From Halopseudomonas pelagia CL-AP6 (lineage in GTDB: Bacteria; Pseudomonadota; Gammaproteobacteria; Pseudomonadales; Pseudomonadaceae): a DNA stretch of 64,000 bases. The notes beneath the pieces were generated by a model. It was given only the letters and a program-made list of their open reading frames with translations, had not been told where the DNA came from and did not search any database. The position numbers and the translations under genes were made by a program. The stretch lies in contig NZ_AROI01000014.1 of the NCBI RefSeq assembly GCF_000410875.1, positions 1 to 64,000 on the forward strand, read 5' to 3'. Positions 26,800-35,991 of this stretch are shown one piece after another (the stretch's first letter is position 1; each line of letters opens with the position of its first letter).

Positions 26800-27300
26800 C
26801 TAAAGTAGGGCATGCTCTGCGAACGAGAACGGCTGACCTTTGCCGATGATGAAGTGATCCAGCAAGCGAACGTCCACGCACTCCAGTGCACTTTTCAGGC
26901 GCTGGGTCAGGCGCTCATCCGAGGATGAGGGTTCTGAGCAACCCGAGGGGTGTTGGTGAGCGATGACCAGGGCCGCAGCGTTGTGGGCAAGTGCCCGCTG
27001 AACGACTACGCGGGGATGGACTTGAGCGGCATCGATGGTGCCTCTGAACAGCGTTTCACAGGCGATGACCTGATGTTTGGACGTCAGAAAGACAGCGGCG
27101 AACACTTCGCTGGATTCCGGCATCAGTTTCAGGCGCAGATAGTCGCTGGTGACCTGTGGGTCCGACATCTGCGGTCCATCGACGAATAGTCGGCGCTCCA
27201 GTATGGCAATGGCTTGCGCGATGATGCGGTTCTCGTACGCGAGGGCCGATGCAGAGCAGGGTTCTGCTGGGGCGTCGAGACGGGCTAGGGATGTGAGCAT
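26800..27300 (-). CDS. radC: RadC-family JAB/MPN protein
   Basis: A 166-residue RadC-like protein with the JAMM metal motif HQHPSG (115-120) and the Asp at about 128 (PSSSDERLTQR). It lacks the N-terminal helix-hairpin-helix part of chromosomal RadC (about 220 residues), as usual for copies on mobile elements. The activity is unproven. It stands alone between two transfer operons in the accessory insertion zone. Confidence 0.88.
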   Translation of the reverse strand: MLTSLARLDAPAEPCSASALAYENRIIAQAIAILERRLFVDGPQMSDPQVTSDYLRLKLMPESSEVFAAVFLTSKHQVIACETLFRGTIDAAQVHPRVVVQRALAHNAAALVIAHQHPSGCSEPSSSDERLTQRLKSALECVDVRLLDHFIIGKGQPFSFAEHALL

Positions 27301-27533
27301 GGCATAGACCTCCGTGGGAGAGTTCGGAGGTACGCCCGTGGAGGGCTTTGCTCCGAGGACGATAGGGATGGTGTTGAGATGAGCTGGGCATCCACCACCG
27401 TGTTGGCGGTGGCTGTTCGCACGGGGATGCGAGGCGAACGGGGCGGGTCAGCGCGGCAATGCGGCGCCGTAGCCTTGCAGACCCTGGCTACCGACTTGCC
27501 GCATCAGTCGAACGCAGTGCGGCGAGGCGCACG
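27301..27533. other. intergenic stretch upstream of radC
   Basis: No gene is seen. It holds a hairpin, CCACC-(ACCGTGTT)-GGCGGTGG (about 27391-27411), and ends in motif copy B. From 27567 to 27700 nothing recognisable was found. Confidence 0.4.
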
Positions 27534-27566
27534 ACAAAGAATCGGAAACCGGCGTGTCCGATTTTT
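27534..27566. promoter_or_regulatory. repeated inverted motif, copy B
   Basis: ACAAAGAATCGGAAACCGG then CGTGTCCGATTTTT. The AATCGG and CCGATT arms are 12 bases apart. It is the copy most like copy C (45182-45214). It lies 234 bases upstream of the radC start. Confidence 0.45.
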
Positions 27567-27701
27567 CCTGGGTCGCCGGCAACGGCGATCAGCATCATGA
27601 GCAGTGAGGTTCCATCAGGCGACAGCGTTTCAGCGAAGCCTGTGCTCGCCTCTCAATATCAGGGCAGCCGCCGACCGATAGGGAGCGGTTAACTTGCATA
27701 T

Positions 27702-27730
27702 TGTTAGATTTTTAGCAAGAATATCTAACA
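27702..27730. promoter_or_regulatory. candidate AbiEi operator
   Basis: A perfect inverted repeat, TGTTAGAT (27702-27709) and ATCTAACA (27723-27730), ends 14 bases before the abiEi start and just before GGAGGT. AbiEi antitoxins are known to repress their operons by binding inverted repeats in the promoter; this fits, but binding is inferred. Confidence 0.6.
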
Positions 27731-27744
27731 AACCGGAGGTTGAT

Positions 27745-28356
27745 ATGAGTACAGCCCAGGCCATTCGAGAACGCATCGCGGCACAGCCTGCCGGTGAGCC
27801 CTTTACCCCAGCCCTGTTCGCAGGGGTGGGCTCGCGCGCGGCCGTCGACCAGACACTGATGCGCCTAACCAAGGTTGGCCATATCGAGCGTATCGGCCAT
27901 GGCCTGTATAGCGTGCCCAAGGTGGGGCGCTTCGGCATCAAAGCCATGCCGGCTCCGGAGAAGGTGGCGCAAGCGCTTGCCGCGAGTGAGGGGGCGACCA
28001 TCGAGGTGCATGGCGCCGAGGCTGCGCGGCGCTTTGGACTTTCGACACAGGTACCGGCGCAGCCGGTGTTCTACACCACGGGTTCGTCGCGCACGGTGCG
28101 CTTGGGCAAGATGGTTGTGCGCCTGCAGCACGTGGCTCCGCGCAAGCTGGTGCTGGCTGGGCGCGCTGCCGGGCAGGCGCTGTCCGCGCTGTGGTACCTG
28201 GGGCGGCATCAGGTGACCCCCGCGACCTTCCAGCGTATCGCCGAGAGGCTATCGGGCAGCGAGTTCGAGGCGCTGCGCCAGGCGAAGGCGGTGATGCCGG
28301 CCTGGATGGTGGCGGCGCTGAGCAGCTATGAGCGGGGCGAGGTCGCGCATGGCTGA
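27745..28356 (+). CDS. abiEi: AbiEi-type antitoxin (type IV toxin-antitoxin)
   Basis: A 203-residue protein. An N-terminal winged-helix (TAQAIRERIAAQPAGEPFTP; RAAVDQTLMRLTKVGHIERIG; GLYSVPK) precedes a C-terminal AbiEi domain (VHGAEAARRFGLSTQVP; YTTGSSRTVRLGKM). The ATG at 27745 follows GGAGGT by 4 bases. It overlaps abiEii by 8 bases. It acts as transcriptional autorepressor and antagonist of the nucleotidyltransferase toxin. Confidence 0.85.
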   Translation: MSTAQAIRERIAAQPAGEPFTPALFAGVGSRAAVDQTLMRLTKVGHIERIGHGLYSVPKVGRFGIKAMPAPEKVAQALAASEGATIEVHGAEAARRFGLSTQVPAQPVFYTTGSSRTVRLGKMVVRLQHVAPRKLVLAGRAAGQALSALWYLGRHQVTPATFQRIAERLSGSEFEALRQAKAVMPAWMVAALSSYERGEVAHG

Positions 28357-29365
28357 GGGTAGCGAGCGCTATTTCGATCTTTCCCTGGCGGAGCAGGCCG
28401 AGCTGTTGCACGGCTTGGCCCCGGTGCTGGGGCGTCGGGCTGAAATCCTGGAGAAGGACATCTGGTTGTGCCAGGTGTTGGGGGTTCTGTTCAGCCTGCC
28501 GTGCCGCAAGCCGATGGCGTTCAAGGGCGGCACGTCGCTGTCCAAGGTCTATCAGGCCGTCGAGCGTTTCTCCGAGGATATCGATGTCACCGTCGATTAC
28601 CGCAGCCTGGTGGATGACGTGCCGGAACTGGCGACCCTCGGCAGCAACCAGCGCCGGCGCTTGTCCGACCAGCTCAAGGCCGCGTTGGCGCAGCATGTGA
28701 CCGGGGAACTGGTGCCGGCGCTGCGCGAGTCCCTGGCTCAGGCGCTGCCAGGGAGGGAGATCAGTATTGAGGTCAGTGAGGATGCGGAAAAGCTCTGGCT
28801 CTACTACCCGAGCGCGGTGGACAACACGGATGCCTACCTGCGCCCCAGCGTGCTGATCGAGTTTGGCGGCCGCAATGCGACCCTGCCGCAGGACAGGCTG
28901 ACCATCGTGCCGGACGTGGCCACGCATGTGCCGGAGCTGGCATTTCCTAGTGCGGAGGTTGTCGTGCTGTCGCCCATGCGTACGTTCTGGGAGAAGACGA
29001 CGCTGATCCATGTCGAGTGCCACCGCCCGCAGATGCGCGCAGGTGCCGAGCGGCTGTCGCGGCACTGGTACGACCTGGCGCGCCTGGCGGATCATGACGT
29101 CGGTCGTCAGGCCGTGCCCGACACCGAGCTGCTGCGCGATGTGCTGAACATCAAGGAGACCTTCTACCGCAGTGGCCACAGCCACTACGACCGGTGCGCG
29201 GCCGGTGGGCTGCGGCTCGTGCCGGAGGCGACGCTGCTCGGCGCGCTGCGCGATGACTATCAGGCGATGCTGGCCGCGCAGATGTTCTACGGCGAGACGC
29301 TGCCCTTCGAACGCATCATCGAGCGCCTGGCTGCGCTGGAGCAGCAGATCAACCAAGGGCGCTGA
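28349..29365 (+). CDS. abiEii: AbiEii nucleotidyltransferase toxin
   Basis: A 338-residue DUF1814-type nucleotidyltransferase. GGTSLSK (60-66) and SEDIDVTVD (75-83, metal-binding Asp pair), FWEKTTLIH and the RHWYDLARL segment are the family's conserved motifs. Such toxins modify tRNA or other nucleotide targets and can abort phage infection. The ATG at 28349 overlaps the antitoxin stop by 8 bases, supporting this start over 28328. The operon runs opposite to the surrounding conjugation genes, as cargo. Confidence 0.88.
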   Translation: MAEGSERYFDLSLAEQAELLHGLAPVLGRRAEILEKDIWLCQVLGVLFSLPCRKPMAFKGGTSLSKVYQAVERFSEDIDVTVDYRSLVDDVPELATLGSNQRRRLSDQLKAALAQHVTGELVPALRESLAQALPGREISIEVSEDAEKLWLYYPSAVDNTDAYLRPSVLIEFGGRNATLPQDRLTIVPDVATHVPELAFPSAEVVVLSPMRTFWEKTTLIHVECHRPQMRAGAERLSRHWYDLARLADHDVGRQAVPDTELLRDVLNIKETFYRSGHSHYDRCAAGGLRLVPEATLLGALRDDYQAMLAAQMFYGETLPFERIIERLAALEQQINQGR

Positions 29366-29463
29366 GGCGCGCCTCAACTCAGATGATTGTGGATGAGCTG
29401 GTGCTGTGCGGCAGGCAGCGCCGGCATCGAGCAGGCCATGAGCGCCTGGCGGTCACCGTTGGG

Positions 29464-29760
29464 CTACACCAGCTGCGCGCACATGCCGTCGAGTTGCAAC
29501 AGCACCTCGCGAAAATGGCGCACCTGCGGCGTATCGCTTTCCGTATTCAGGACACGCAGGCTGGTGACGGAGCGATCCGTGACCCACAGCCATTCCCGCG
29601 CGGCTTGTGCCGCAACGGCCTGGCCGGCCCGGTGTTGGATCTCGACGAGATAGCCCTGCGGCGAGGTAAACAGACGCAGGATGTCGTAGGGCAGCGGCAT
29701 ATCGAGGGGACGGGTTCCGGAGAAGTACCCGATTCTGCCAGAGATGGGCTGTTTGTTCAT
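29464..29760 (-). CDS. small ICE protein downstream of the VirB4-like ATPase
   Basis: A 98-residue soluble protein (MNKQPISGRIGYFSGTRPLD) with no signal peptide, membrane helix or known motif. It starts 12 bases after the ATPase stop and is a usual neighbour of that gene in this ICE class, so it is probably cotranscribed. Function unknown. Confidence 0.6.
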   Translation of the reverse strand: MNKQPISGRIGYFSGTRPLDMPLPYDILRLFTSPQGYLVEIQHRAGQAVAAQAAREWLWVTDRSVTSLRVLNTESDTPQVRHFREVLLQLDGMCAQLV

Positions 29761-29772
29761 GCTGCCGATTCC

Positions 29773-32640
29773 TCAGTGGGGCGGCCGCGGACGGCTCCAG
29801 TCCTGCGGCAGTGAGGTGATGCCACGCGCCCGGTCGATGTGCTCGGCGATCTTGAGCGCGGCGTCGAGTTCGCTGATGCCATGCTGCTGCATGAGCTGGT
29901 AACGCTCGGCTTTTTCTTCCGGTTCGGTTTGCGCGAGCGCCAGGTAGAGGCTGGGCGGCACCGCGCGAAACAGCAGTTCCATGCTGCGCGACAGAATCAC
30001 CCCCTCCGAGAACTTGCCGGCCTCTTTGCGCGCCGAGAGCATCAGGGCTTTCTGCGCCGGGGTGAGTTCGCGGAACCTGGCGATTTTTTCCACCTCGTCT
30101 GGCGGCATGCCCAGACACAACCACCACTCCATCATGTTGAGCATCGGCTCGGCGGCTTTGGGCAGGTCGTCCAGGTTCTGCGTCGCCAGCCAGAACCAGG
30201 CGCCCAGCTTGCGCCACATCTTGGTGATCTTGACGATGTAAGGCGCGAGCAGCGGGTTTTTGGTGATGATGTGGCCCTCGTCAGTGACGTTGATGATGGG
30301 TCGGCCGAGGAACTGGTCGCGCTCGGCGAGGTTGTTGACCGTGTTGATCAGCGAGATGTAAGCGATGGAGAGCTGCGCGTTGTAGCCCTCGCGGGCATAG
30401 GTGGCCAGGTCGACGATGGTGATGTCGGCCTCGGGCCAGGGCGTGCCGGGGCGGTCGAACATCTCGCCATCGCTGCCCTGGGTGAACATGTCCATGGCAT
30501 CGGCCATCTCCAGCAACCGGGCCCGGCGCAGCTCGGGCAGGCCGGTGTCGCGGCTGCGCTCGCGCAGCGCATCGCGTACATCGCGGGTGAGCACCGTGCG
30601 CTGCGCGTCGACGCACAGCCGAGCGGCATCGAGAATGCATTGACGGATAAGGCTGCGATCCGCGCGCGTCATGCGCGCTTCTTCCTTGTCTTCTCCACCG
30701 GTGATCATCAGCCGCGCGGTGATCTCCAGCTCGCCGAGCACGTCGCGCTGCTCGTCGCCCTCGGTCGCCGCGTGGTCTTCGTCCAGGGCATCGGCATCGA
30801 GCGTCTGTACCTGGCTGGGTGTTTCCACCAGGCGCTGGGCGTCGGCAAAGGGCGCCAGGCTGACCCCGGCACCCGGCGCGAGCTTGACCCGGTGCACGCT
30901 AAGGCCCAGGCGTGCGGCGAAGTCGCCATACAGGCCGAAGGAGTTGCCCGCCTCGACGATGAACAGCCGCGGCCGGTAGATGGCCGTCACCTGGTTGAGC
31001 AGGTTGTTCAGCGTGGCCGACTTGCCGGAGCCGGTCGGGCCGGCGAGAAACAGGTGGGCGTTCATTTGCCGGTCGAGACGATTGAGCGGGTCGAAGGTGA
31101 TCGGCCCGCCGCCGCGGTTGAACAGGGTGATGCCAGGGTGGCCGGTGCCCTGGCTGCGCCCCCACAGCGGCGCCAGGTTCACCGCGTGCTGGGCGAACAT
31201 CAGCTGGGTGTACCATTGCTGCCGGTCTTTTGCCGGGTCGTAGACGCAGGGCAAGCCGCGCAGGTAGGTGTTGAGCGGGGCCACCTCGTCTTCTTCGCGC
31301 ACCGGCTGCAGGCCGGCGCCGAGCAGCACGTTGCCCAGTTGCAGGCCGCGGGCGTCCAGTTCCGCCTGGTCGCTGCCGCGCAGGTAAAAGGTCAGTGCGC
31401 TCCGGTACAGCTTGTGGGCGCTGCCGATCAGGCTGCGGGCCTGTTGTACATCGGCGCGGGCCTGTTCCGAGGCGAGGGTGTCGCCCACGGCCTTGCGGCC
31501 CAGGTGGTTGAGCTGCGCTTCGAGCACGTCCTGCGGGGTGATGACCAGCGTCAGGCACTGAATGGTGTCTTCCGGCAGTTGATCGAACAGCGCGTTGATC
31601 GCCTCGCCCTTGCGGGTTTCGCCGGTGACATGGCCTGTGCTGGGTGGGGTGCGCAGGCGGTCGACGGCAATGGCGCGGTGCGGCATGCCATCGAAGTACC
31701 ACAGGCCCGGCTCAACGTTCGAGCGCGGCTGGCTGAAGAACAGGCGCTGGCTGAAGTCCGTGCCGCTGGCCAGTTCGACCTCGCCGGGCTCCTGCTCGTC
31801 CGGGTAGCGGGTCAGGGCATAGAAGCGTTCGCGGTCTGCGGCGGTATTGCCGAGCTGGGTCGGATTCGGGTTGAACCAGCGCAACAGCCAGGCGTGGATG
31901 TCCGCCGCGCCCAGCCGGCGGGTGCACACACCGGCGTGGGCCAGGCCGCCGATGAGGCGCTCGCAGACCCGGTTGAGCGCCTGCTCGGGTGTCTGCCCGC
32001 GGCGCTGCGGGACCTGGCCGACCCGGCGGTAAACGACCAGCCGGGTGCGCCGAGTCTGCCCGCGCCAGGGCAGGCGGGTGACGGTGTGGTCCTCGAACAG
32101 CCCGCCCGGCTTGGCGATGGCCTGCAGGTGGTAGGCGAAGAAGCGCAGGTAGAACTCGGTGAAGGCGCTGTCTTGGGCGCGCGGCTGGATGTAGGCGCGC
32201 AGCGCGTCGAGGTAGCGCTCCCAGCAGGGGTCGTCCTGAGCGTAGAACTGCACGACCCAGGGGTTGTCTTCCAGCTCGTCGAAGGCATCCTGCAGCACGT
32301 TTTCCAGAGTGTCGCGGACCTGCAGCAGCCAGGCCGGCTCACGCCCCTCGGTTCCGACCGGGAGCAACTCGTAGAAGGCGGCGACCGAGGCGCCGTCATC
32401 CAGCAGCATGCACTGCGACTGCGGCAGGTACTCGGCCCACGGCAGCAGGTCGGCAAACGAGGGCGCCACGTTGTAGAGCGCCTGCTCATCGGCCTGGGTA
32501 GCCGGCCGCTGCGCGCTCTGTGCAGCGCCGGGCTCGGCAATGCCGTGGGCGTGCAGCTCGGCGACGTGGCGTGCCCAGGCGTCTGCAGGGGGCGTGAGTT
32601 GTTCAGCCTGCGGCCTGCGCTTGAATCGCGTCCAGGCCAT
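29773..32640 (-). CDS. conjugative transfer ATPase, TIGR03744 (VirB4/TraC-like)
   Basis: A 955-residue secretion ATPase that powers pilus assembly and substrate transfer at the inner membrane. Walker A is AGPTGSGKSATLNN (about residues 533-546); Walker B lies near ADITIVDLATYAREGY and NVTDEGHIITKN; the late motif is FWLATQNLDDLP. Its start overlaps the lipoprotein stop by 1 base. Length is normal for the PFL_4706 family and no lesion was seen. Confidence 0.93.
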   Translation of the reverse strand: MAWTRFKRRPQAEQLTPPADAWARHVAELHAHGIAEPGAAQSAQRPATQADEQALYNVAPSFADLLPWAEYLPQSQCMLLDDGASVAAFYELLPVGTEGREPAWLLQVRDTLENVLQDAFDELEDNPWVVQFYAQDDPCWERYLDALRAYIQPRAQDSAFTEFYLRFFAYHLQAIAKPGGLFEDHTVTRLPWRGQTRRTRLVVYRRVGQVPQRRGQTPEQALNRVCERLIGGLAHAGVCTRRLGAADIHAWLLRWFNPNPTQLGNTAADRERFYALTRYPDEQEPGEVELASGTDFSQRLFFSQPRSNVEPGLWYFDGMPHRAIAVDRLRTPPSTGHVTGETRKGEAINALFDQLPEDTIQCLTLVITPQDVLEAQLNHLGRKAVGDTLASEQARADVQQARSLIGSAHKLYRSALTFYLRGSDQAELDARGLQLGNVLLGAGLQPVREEDEVAPLNTYLRGLPCVYDPAKDRQQWYTQLMFAQHAVNLAPLWGRSQGTGHPGITLFNRGGGPITFDPLNRLDRQMNAHLFLAGPTGSGKSATLNNLLNQVTAIYRPRLFIVEAGNSFGLYGDFAARLGLSVHRVKLAPGAGVSLAPFADAQRLVETPSQVQTLDADALDEDHAATEGDEQRDVLGELEITARLMITGGEDKEEARMTRADRSLIRQCILDAARLCVDAQRTVLTRDVRDALRERSRDTGLPELRRARLLEMADAMDMFTQGSDGEMFDRPGTPWPEADITIVDLATYAREGYNAQLSIAYISLINTVNNLAERDQFLGRPIINVTDEGHIITKNPLLAPYIVKITKMWRKLGAWFWLATQNLDDLPKAAEPMLNMMEWWLCLGMPPDEVEKIARFRELTPAQKALMLSARKEAGKFSEGVILSRSMELLFRAVPPSLYLALAQTEPEEKAERYQLMQQHGISELDAALKIAEHIDRARGITSLPQDWSRPRPPH

Positions 32641-33059
32641 CAGTAGTCCTCCAGCCGTTCGCCGGGCAGGGCGTACTGCACCCGCTGGTACAGGGGAAAT
32701 AGGGTGGTGTAGCCGGGCACCGGCACCGGGTCGCTGCCGGCCAGGTGGGGGAACACGTACATCAGCAGATCGGGATTGGGCAGGCGGTGGTACTGCCGGT
32801 AGATCTCGTTCTGCGCCGTGCGCGTGTAGCGGGCCTGCACGGCCGGTGCGGCCTGGACATCGGCCTCGCTCAGCGGCCGGCGCAGGGCCTGGCGCGCATC
32901 GAGCAGTTGCCGGGCGCTGCCGCCGCCGGTCTCGACGTTCCAGATATCGAGCATGCTGCGATTGTCGTGTGGCAGCAGTTCTTCCTTGCTGGTGGCGCAG
33001 CCACCGAGCAGCAGCGCCATGGCCAGTAGGGCCAGGCCGTCAGTCCAGGTCTTGCGCAT
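32640..33059 (-). CDS. conjugative transfer lipoprotein, TIGR03751 family
   Basis: A 139-residue lipoprotein. The signal is LALLAMALLLGGC with the lipobox Cys at about residue 20. It probably plays the VirB7/TraV role of anchoring the outer-membrane core. The start at 33059 has GGAGGG at proper spacing (33074 is an alternative). It overlaps the upstream VirB10-like gene by 20 bases. Confidence 0.85.
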   Translation of the reverse strand: MRKTWTDGLALLAMALLLGGCATSKEELLPHDNRSMLDIWNVETGGGSARQLLDARQALRRPLSEADVQAAPAVQARYTRTAQNEIYRQYHRLPNPDLLMYVFPHLAGSDPVPVPGYTTLFPLYQRVQYALPGERLEDY

Positions 33060-34458
33060 GGGGCAGCCCTCCAAGGCGGTGATCGACGCGGCGACCGGCG
33101 GGGTCGTAGTCGAGGGTCAGGGGTTGTTCGAGGTGCACGGCGACGCGGGCGCCGGGCTTGACGTAGACCGCCGCGAACGCCTGGCCGTAGAGCTTGTTGA
33201 CCCAGGCCGACATGTCCTGCACGCCGCTGGCGAGGATGCGGCCCATGGCTTCGTTGGCGCCGATGCCCACGGTGCCGACCGAGCCGTTGCTGCTCATGTA
33301 GGAAACCTGGCCGCTGTCGGCGTCGATCAGCGAGGCGACGCCGGCACCGGCTGCGGTGATCAGGGCCTGGGTGCCGAGATACTGCTGGGCGTTGCTGCGC
33401 CGCTCGCCGGAGACGCAGGGGATGCCATACGGGTCGCTGATCCAGCCCAGACCGTCCTGGGTGTCAGTGCTGCTGTTCTGGCGGTTGCTGCCGCGCTCGT
33501 CGTCTTTGGGCAGGGTGCGGATGGTGCCGTCCTCGAAGACGAAGGTGACCGAACGGATCTGCCCGCGCACGCAGGATAGGGTCCAGTCGCCCGATGCCGT
33601 GCCACTGACCACGGCACCGGCCACATCCGGAATGTCGATACCGTTCGCGGTGAGGTTGTCCCGCCCGATCAGGACTTTGAAGGGGTAGGGGTCGTTGACG
33701 GTGCCATCGATTGGGACGCGGCCGATCAGCGCCGTCATGGCGATCGAGCCCATCAGGGTAGAGTTGGTCGGCACGGTATAAACCGCTGTGGTCTCCTGCA
33801 CCCCCGCGGCGCGGCGGCCGGCGTCGACGGCGGAGCTGGCGGTGCTTTCCAGCGTCTTCTGCGCCGGCCCGAAGCTTGTCGGAAAACTGAAGCTGCCGAC
33901 CGTGCCAGTGGTGCGCGACTGGCCGTCGTCGCGCCGATCCTCCGGCTCGATCCAGCGCGGGGTATCGCCCGGCAGGCCGTCGCTCGGCTCGAGACCCAGG
34001 CCGACCGGAAGATCGGCGTGGCCCTCCGTGCCGATGGCATCGAACCGCTGCTGCAGTTGCTGCAGCATGCCCTGGGTTTGCTGGCGTTCGTTGCTGAGCT
34101 GCTGGCGATCCTGGTGCAGCTGGTTGCGCTCGCTGTCGAGCGCACTCTGGATGCGCTGGTCGATGGCCCCTTCGCGTTGGCGCAAGCGTTGGTTCTCGTC
34201 GCGCTGCACCTTGTTGTCGCTCAGTGCGGTCTGCAACTCGGTGCGCAACTGGCGGACCTGGGCGACCAGCGTCGCCACGGTGTCGCGCGGGGTGTCGCCC
34301 TCGATGCCGAGCGCTTTGGCTTCATCGGGCGTAAGGCGGCTGGCCTCTTCCGCTGTGCCGGGCGCGTCGCTACCGGCGGAGAACAGCTTGACGGCGACGA
34401 ACACCAGCAACAGCGCCAAGGGGATCATCAACCACTTGAGCAGGCCATTACTGTGCAT
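33040..34458 (-). CDS. conjugation protein, TIGR03752 (VirB10/TraB-like)
   Basis: A 472-residue protein. One N-terminal membrane helix (about 9-28) leads to a long Gln/Arg/Glu-rich coiled coil (about 65-140), then a periplasmic/outer-membrane domain (TSFGPAQKTLESTASSAVDA onward). This layout matches TraB/VirB10 proteins that span the envelope. It overlaps the VirB9-like gene by 11 bases and the lipoprotein by 20, so it lies inside the tight operon. Confidence 0.88.
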   Translation of the reverse strand: MHSNGLLKWLMIPLALLLVFVAVKLFSAGSDAPGTAEEASRLTPDEAKALGIEGDTPRDTVATLVAQVRQLRTELQTALSDNKVQRDENQRLRQREGAIDQRIQSALDSERNQLHQDRQQLSNERQQTQGMLQQLQQRFDAIGTEGHADLPVGLGLEPSDGLPGDTPRWIEPEDRRDDGQSRTTGTVGSFSFPTSFGPAQKTLESTASSAVDAGRRAAGVQETTAVYTVPTNSTLMGSIAMTALIGRVPIDGTVNDPYPFKVLIGRDNLTANGIDIPDVAGAVVSGTASGDWTLSCVRGQIRSVTFVFEDGTIRTLPKDDERGSNRQNSSTDTQDGLGWISDPYGIPCVSGERRSNAQQYLGTQALITAAGAGVASLIDADSGQVSYMSSNGSVGTVGIGANEAMGRILASGVQDMSAWVNKLYGQAFAAVYVKPGARVAVHLEQPLTLDYDPAGRRVDHRLGGLPHAQDLD

Positions 34459-35320
34459 CGCGGCCTCCTAAGGGTTCGGGCAGGTTGAGGGCCGCGTCGA
34501 TGGGGGCAATGGCCGGCAGCAGGGCTTGCGCCAGGCCATGTCCACGGGTGACGAGGTAGGCGACGGTGGTGTCCTCCGGCGTGCCGCTCGGTCCCAGCGT
34601 CGAATGCTGGAAGGTCGCCGTGAGGAAGTGCCCCTGCAGCGCGCGCGGGTCTAGTTCCAGCCAGTGCGCGCTGTTGTTGCGCAGGCGCACGGCGCTGACC
34701 CACAGGTTGTCCAGCCGCCAGGCCGCCAGTGCCTGCGCCTGGACCGGCACGGTGGGCAGCAGGGTGTCGAGCGGCAGGTCGCGGCGCAGGGTGACGCGCA
34801 CAACGCCCGGCACCGGTTCGACAGTGCGCAGCGGGGCGTAGAGGTTCTGGGCGGCGAAGCGGGTCAGGATCACCGGCTGCGGTGTGGCTCGCACGGGTGG
34901 GGCTGCCGCGGCACTGCCGTCATCGGCAGCGGAGGCAGCCGCGAGAGATGCGGCTGACGCGGCCTCGATGATGCGCACCGGCTCCAGAGGCGGCTGGCCC
35001 TCCTGGGCGGGTTCGGCGGCGATGTCGAGCAGCATCACCGTGCCGGTGTCGGCATCCTGCAGCTGCAACCGAGTCGGTTCGATCGGCTCGCTGGCCAGCA
35101 GGTAGATCGCACCAGCGGCGCTCTGCACACGCAGGCGATGGCCGAGCGAGGCTGGCACGCCGACGCGGATATTACGCTCGACGAAGACGACGCGTTCCTG
35201 ATCGACCCGCAGCGGCAGGGCCATGGGCAGGCGCTCCCAGCGTAGAATTTCGGTGGCCTGGGCGATGCTGAACGGGGCCAGCGCGAACGCCGCGAGGGCC
35301 AGGGGCAAGAGGCGGTTCAT
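34448..35320 (-). CDS. conjugation protein, TIGR03749 (TraK/VirB9-like)
   Basis: A 290-residue exported protein. The signal is LLPLALAAFALAPFSIAQA and the mature part begins TEILRWERLPMALPLRVDQERV; beta-rich with no membrane helix. It is the likely secretin-like core partner of the VirB10-type protein. The start at 35320 gives the signal peptide and overlaps the previous stop (ATGA). Confidence 0.85.
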   Translation of the reverse strand: MNRLLPLALAAFALAPFSIAQATEILRWERLPMALPLRVDQERVVFVERNIRVGVPASLGHRLRVQSAAGAIYLLASEPIEPTRLQLQDADTGTVMLLDIAAEPAQEGQPPLEPVRIIEAASAASLAAASAADDGSAAAAPPVRATPQPVILTRFAAQNLYAPLRTVEPVPGVVRVTLRRDLPLDTLLPTVPVQAQALAAWRLDNLWVSAVRLRNNSAHWLELDPRALQGHFLTATFQHSTLGPSGTPEDTTVAYLVTRGHGLAQALLPAIAPIDAALNLPEPLGGRDAQ

Positions 35321-35991
35321 GGCGTGCTTTCCGGGACGGGGGCGGGCGTGGCCGCCGGATCGACAGGGCTGGCAATGCGCTGCGGCGCGCCTTCGTAGCA
35401 GTCGATGACCAGGCCGAACGGGTTGCGCTGCGGGTCGACGTCGCTGCGCAGGACCTTCAGCGGGTAGCGCACCAGGGCGCGTTTGACCTGCTCCGAGGCG
35501 TAGTACTCGTCGGCCGTGACATCCAGGTTCACCACCCATTCACGGGTGGAGACGGTGCGCACGCGCAGCGTGGGGTTGTCACCGTAACCGCGACCGGGAA
35601 TCTCGTAGATGCCGCGCACGCGCCGGCGCAGCTCGCCGCTGTTGCGGCGGTACTCGTAGTCTTGCTGGAGGAACGCCTGGCAGGCGGGCGTGAGGTAGGG
35701 CGACAGCGCGTGCAGGTTGCGCGGGTAGTCGTCGTCGCCATTGGTGGGCCAGCGCTGCAGCTGCTGCCAGACGTAGAAGGTGAAGGCGTACACGCTCTCG
35801 GGCGGTACGTCCCACCAGCGGCGCGTGCTGCCTGAACGCAGGTCTGGCGGCACATGGATGGTCAAATCGCGCGGCGCGTTCCACCAGCCGATGCTCATGA
35901 CCAGTGCCAGCATGACCAGCAGACTGGCACCGATGCGCAGGGTCCTGATGTGGGCGTCGAGCCGTAGCACTTCGTTCTTGAACCGGCTCAC
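35317..35991 (-). CDS. conjugation protein, TIGR03746 (TraE/VirB5-8-like)
   Basis: A 224-residue protein anchored by one N-terminal helix (about residues 18-35) with a periplasmic domain containing RWWDVPPESVYAFTFYVWQQLQRW. It starts with GTG at 35991 (VSRFKNEVLRLDAHIR), overlapping the TIGR03750 stop by GTGA; ATG starts further upstream lie inside that gene in another frame. PFL_4703 family; a scaffold role is inferred. Confidence 0.85.
   Translation of the reverse strand: MSRFKNEVLRLDAHIRTLRIGASLLVMLALVMSIGWWNAPRDLTIHVPPDLRSGSTRRWWDVPPESVYAFTFYVWQQLQRWPTNGDDDYPRNLHALSPYLTPACQAFLQQDYEYRRNSGELRRRVRGIYEIPGRGYGDNPTLRVRTVSTREWVVNLDVTADEYYASEQVKRALVRYPLKVLRSDVDPQRNPFGLVIDCYEGAPQRIASPVDPAATPAPVPESTP

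Noticed and set aside
29839-32646. A 935-codon open frame on the plus strand
   Set aside because: It is the antisense shadow of the VirB4-like ATPase, which has Walker motifs and operon context; the shadow has biased, motif-free composition.
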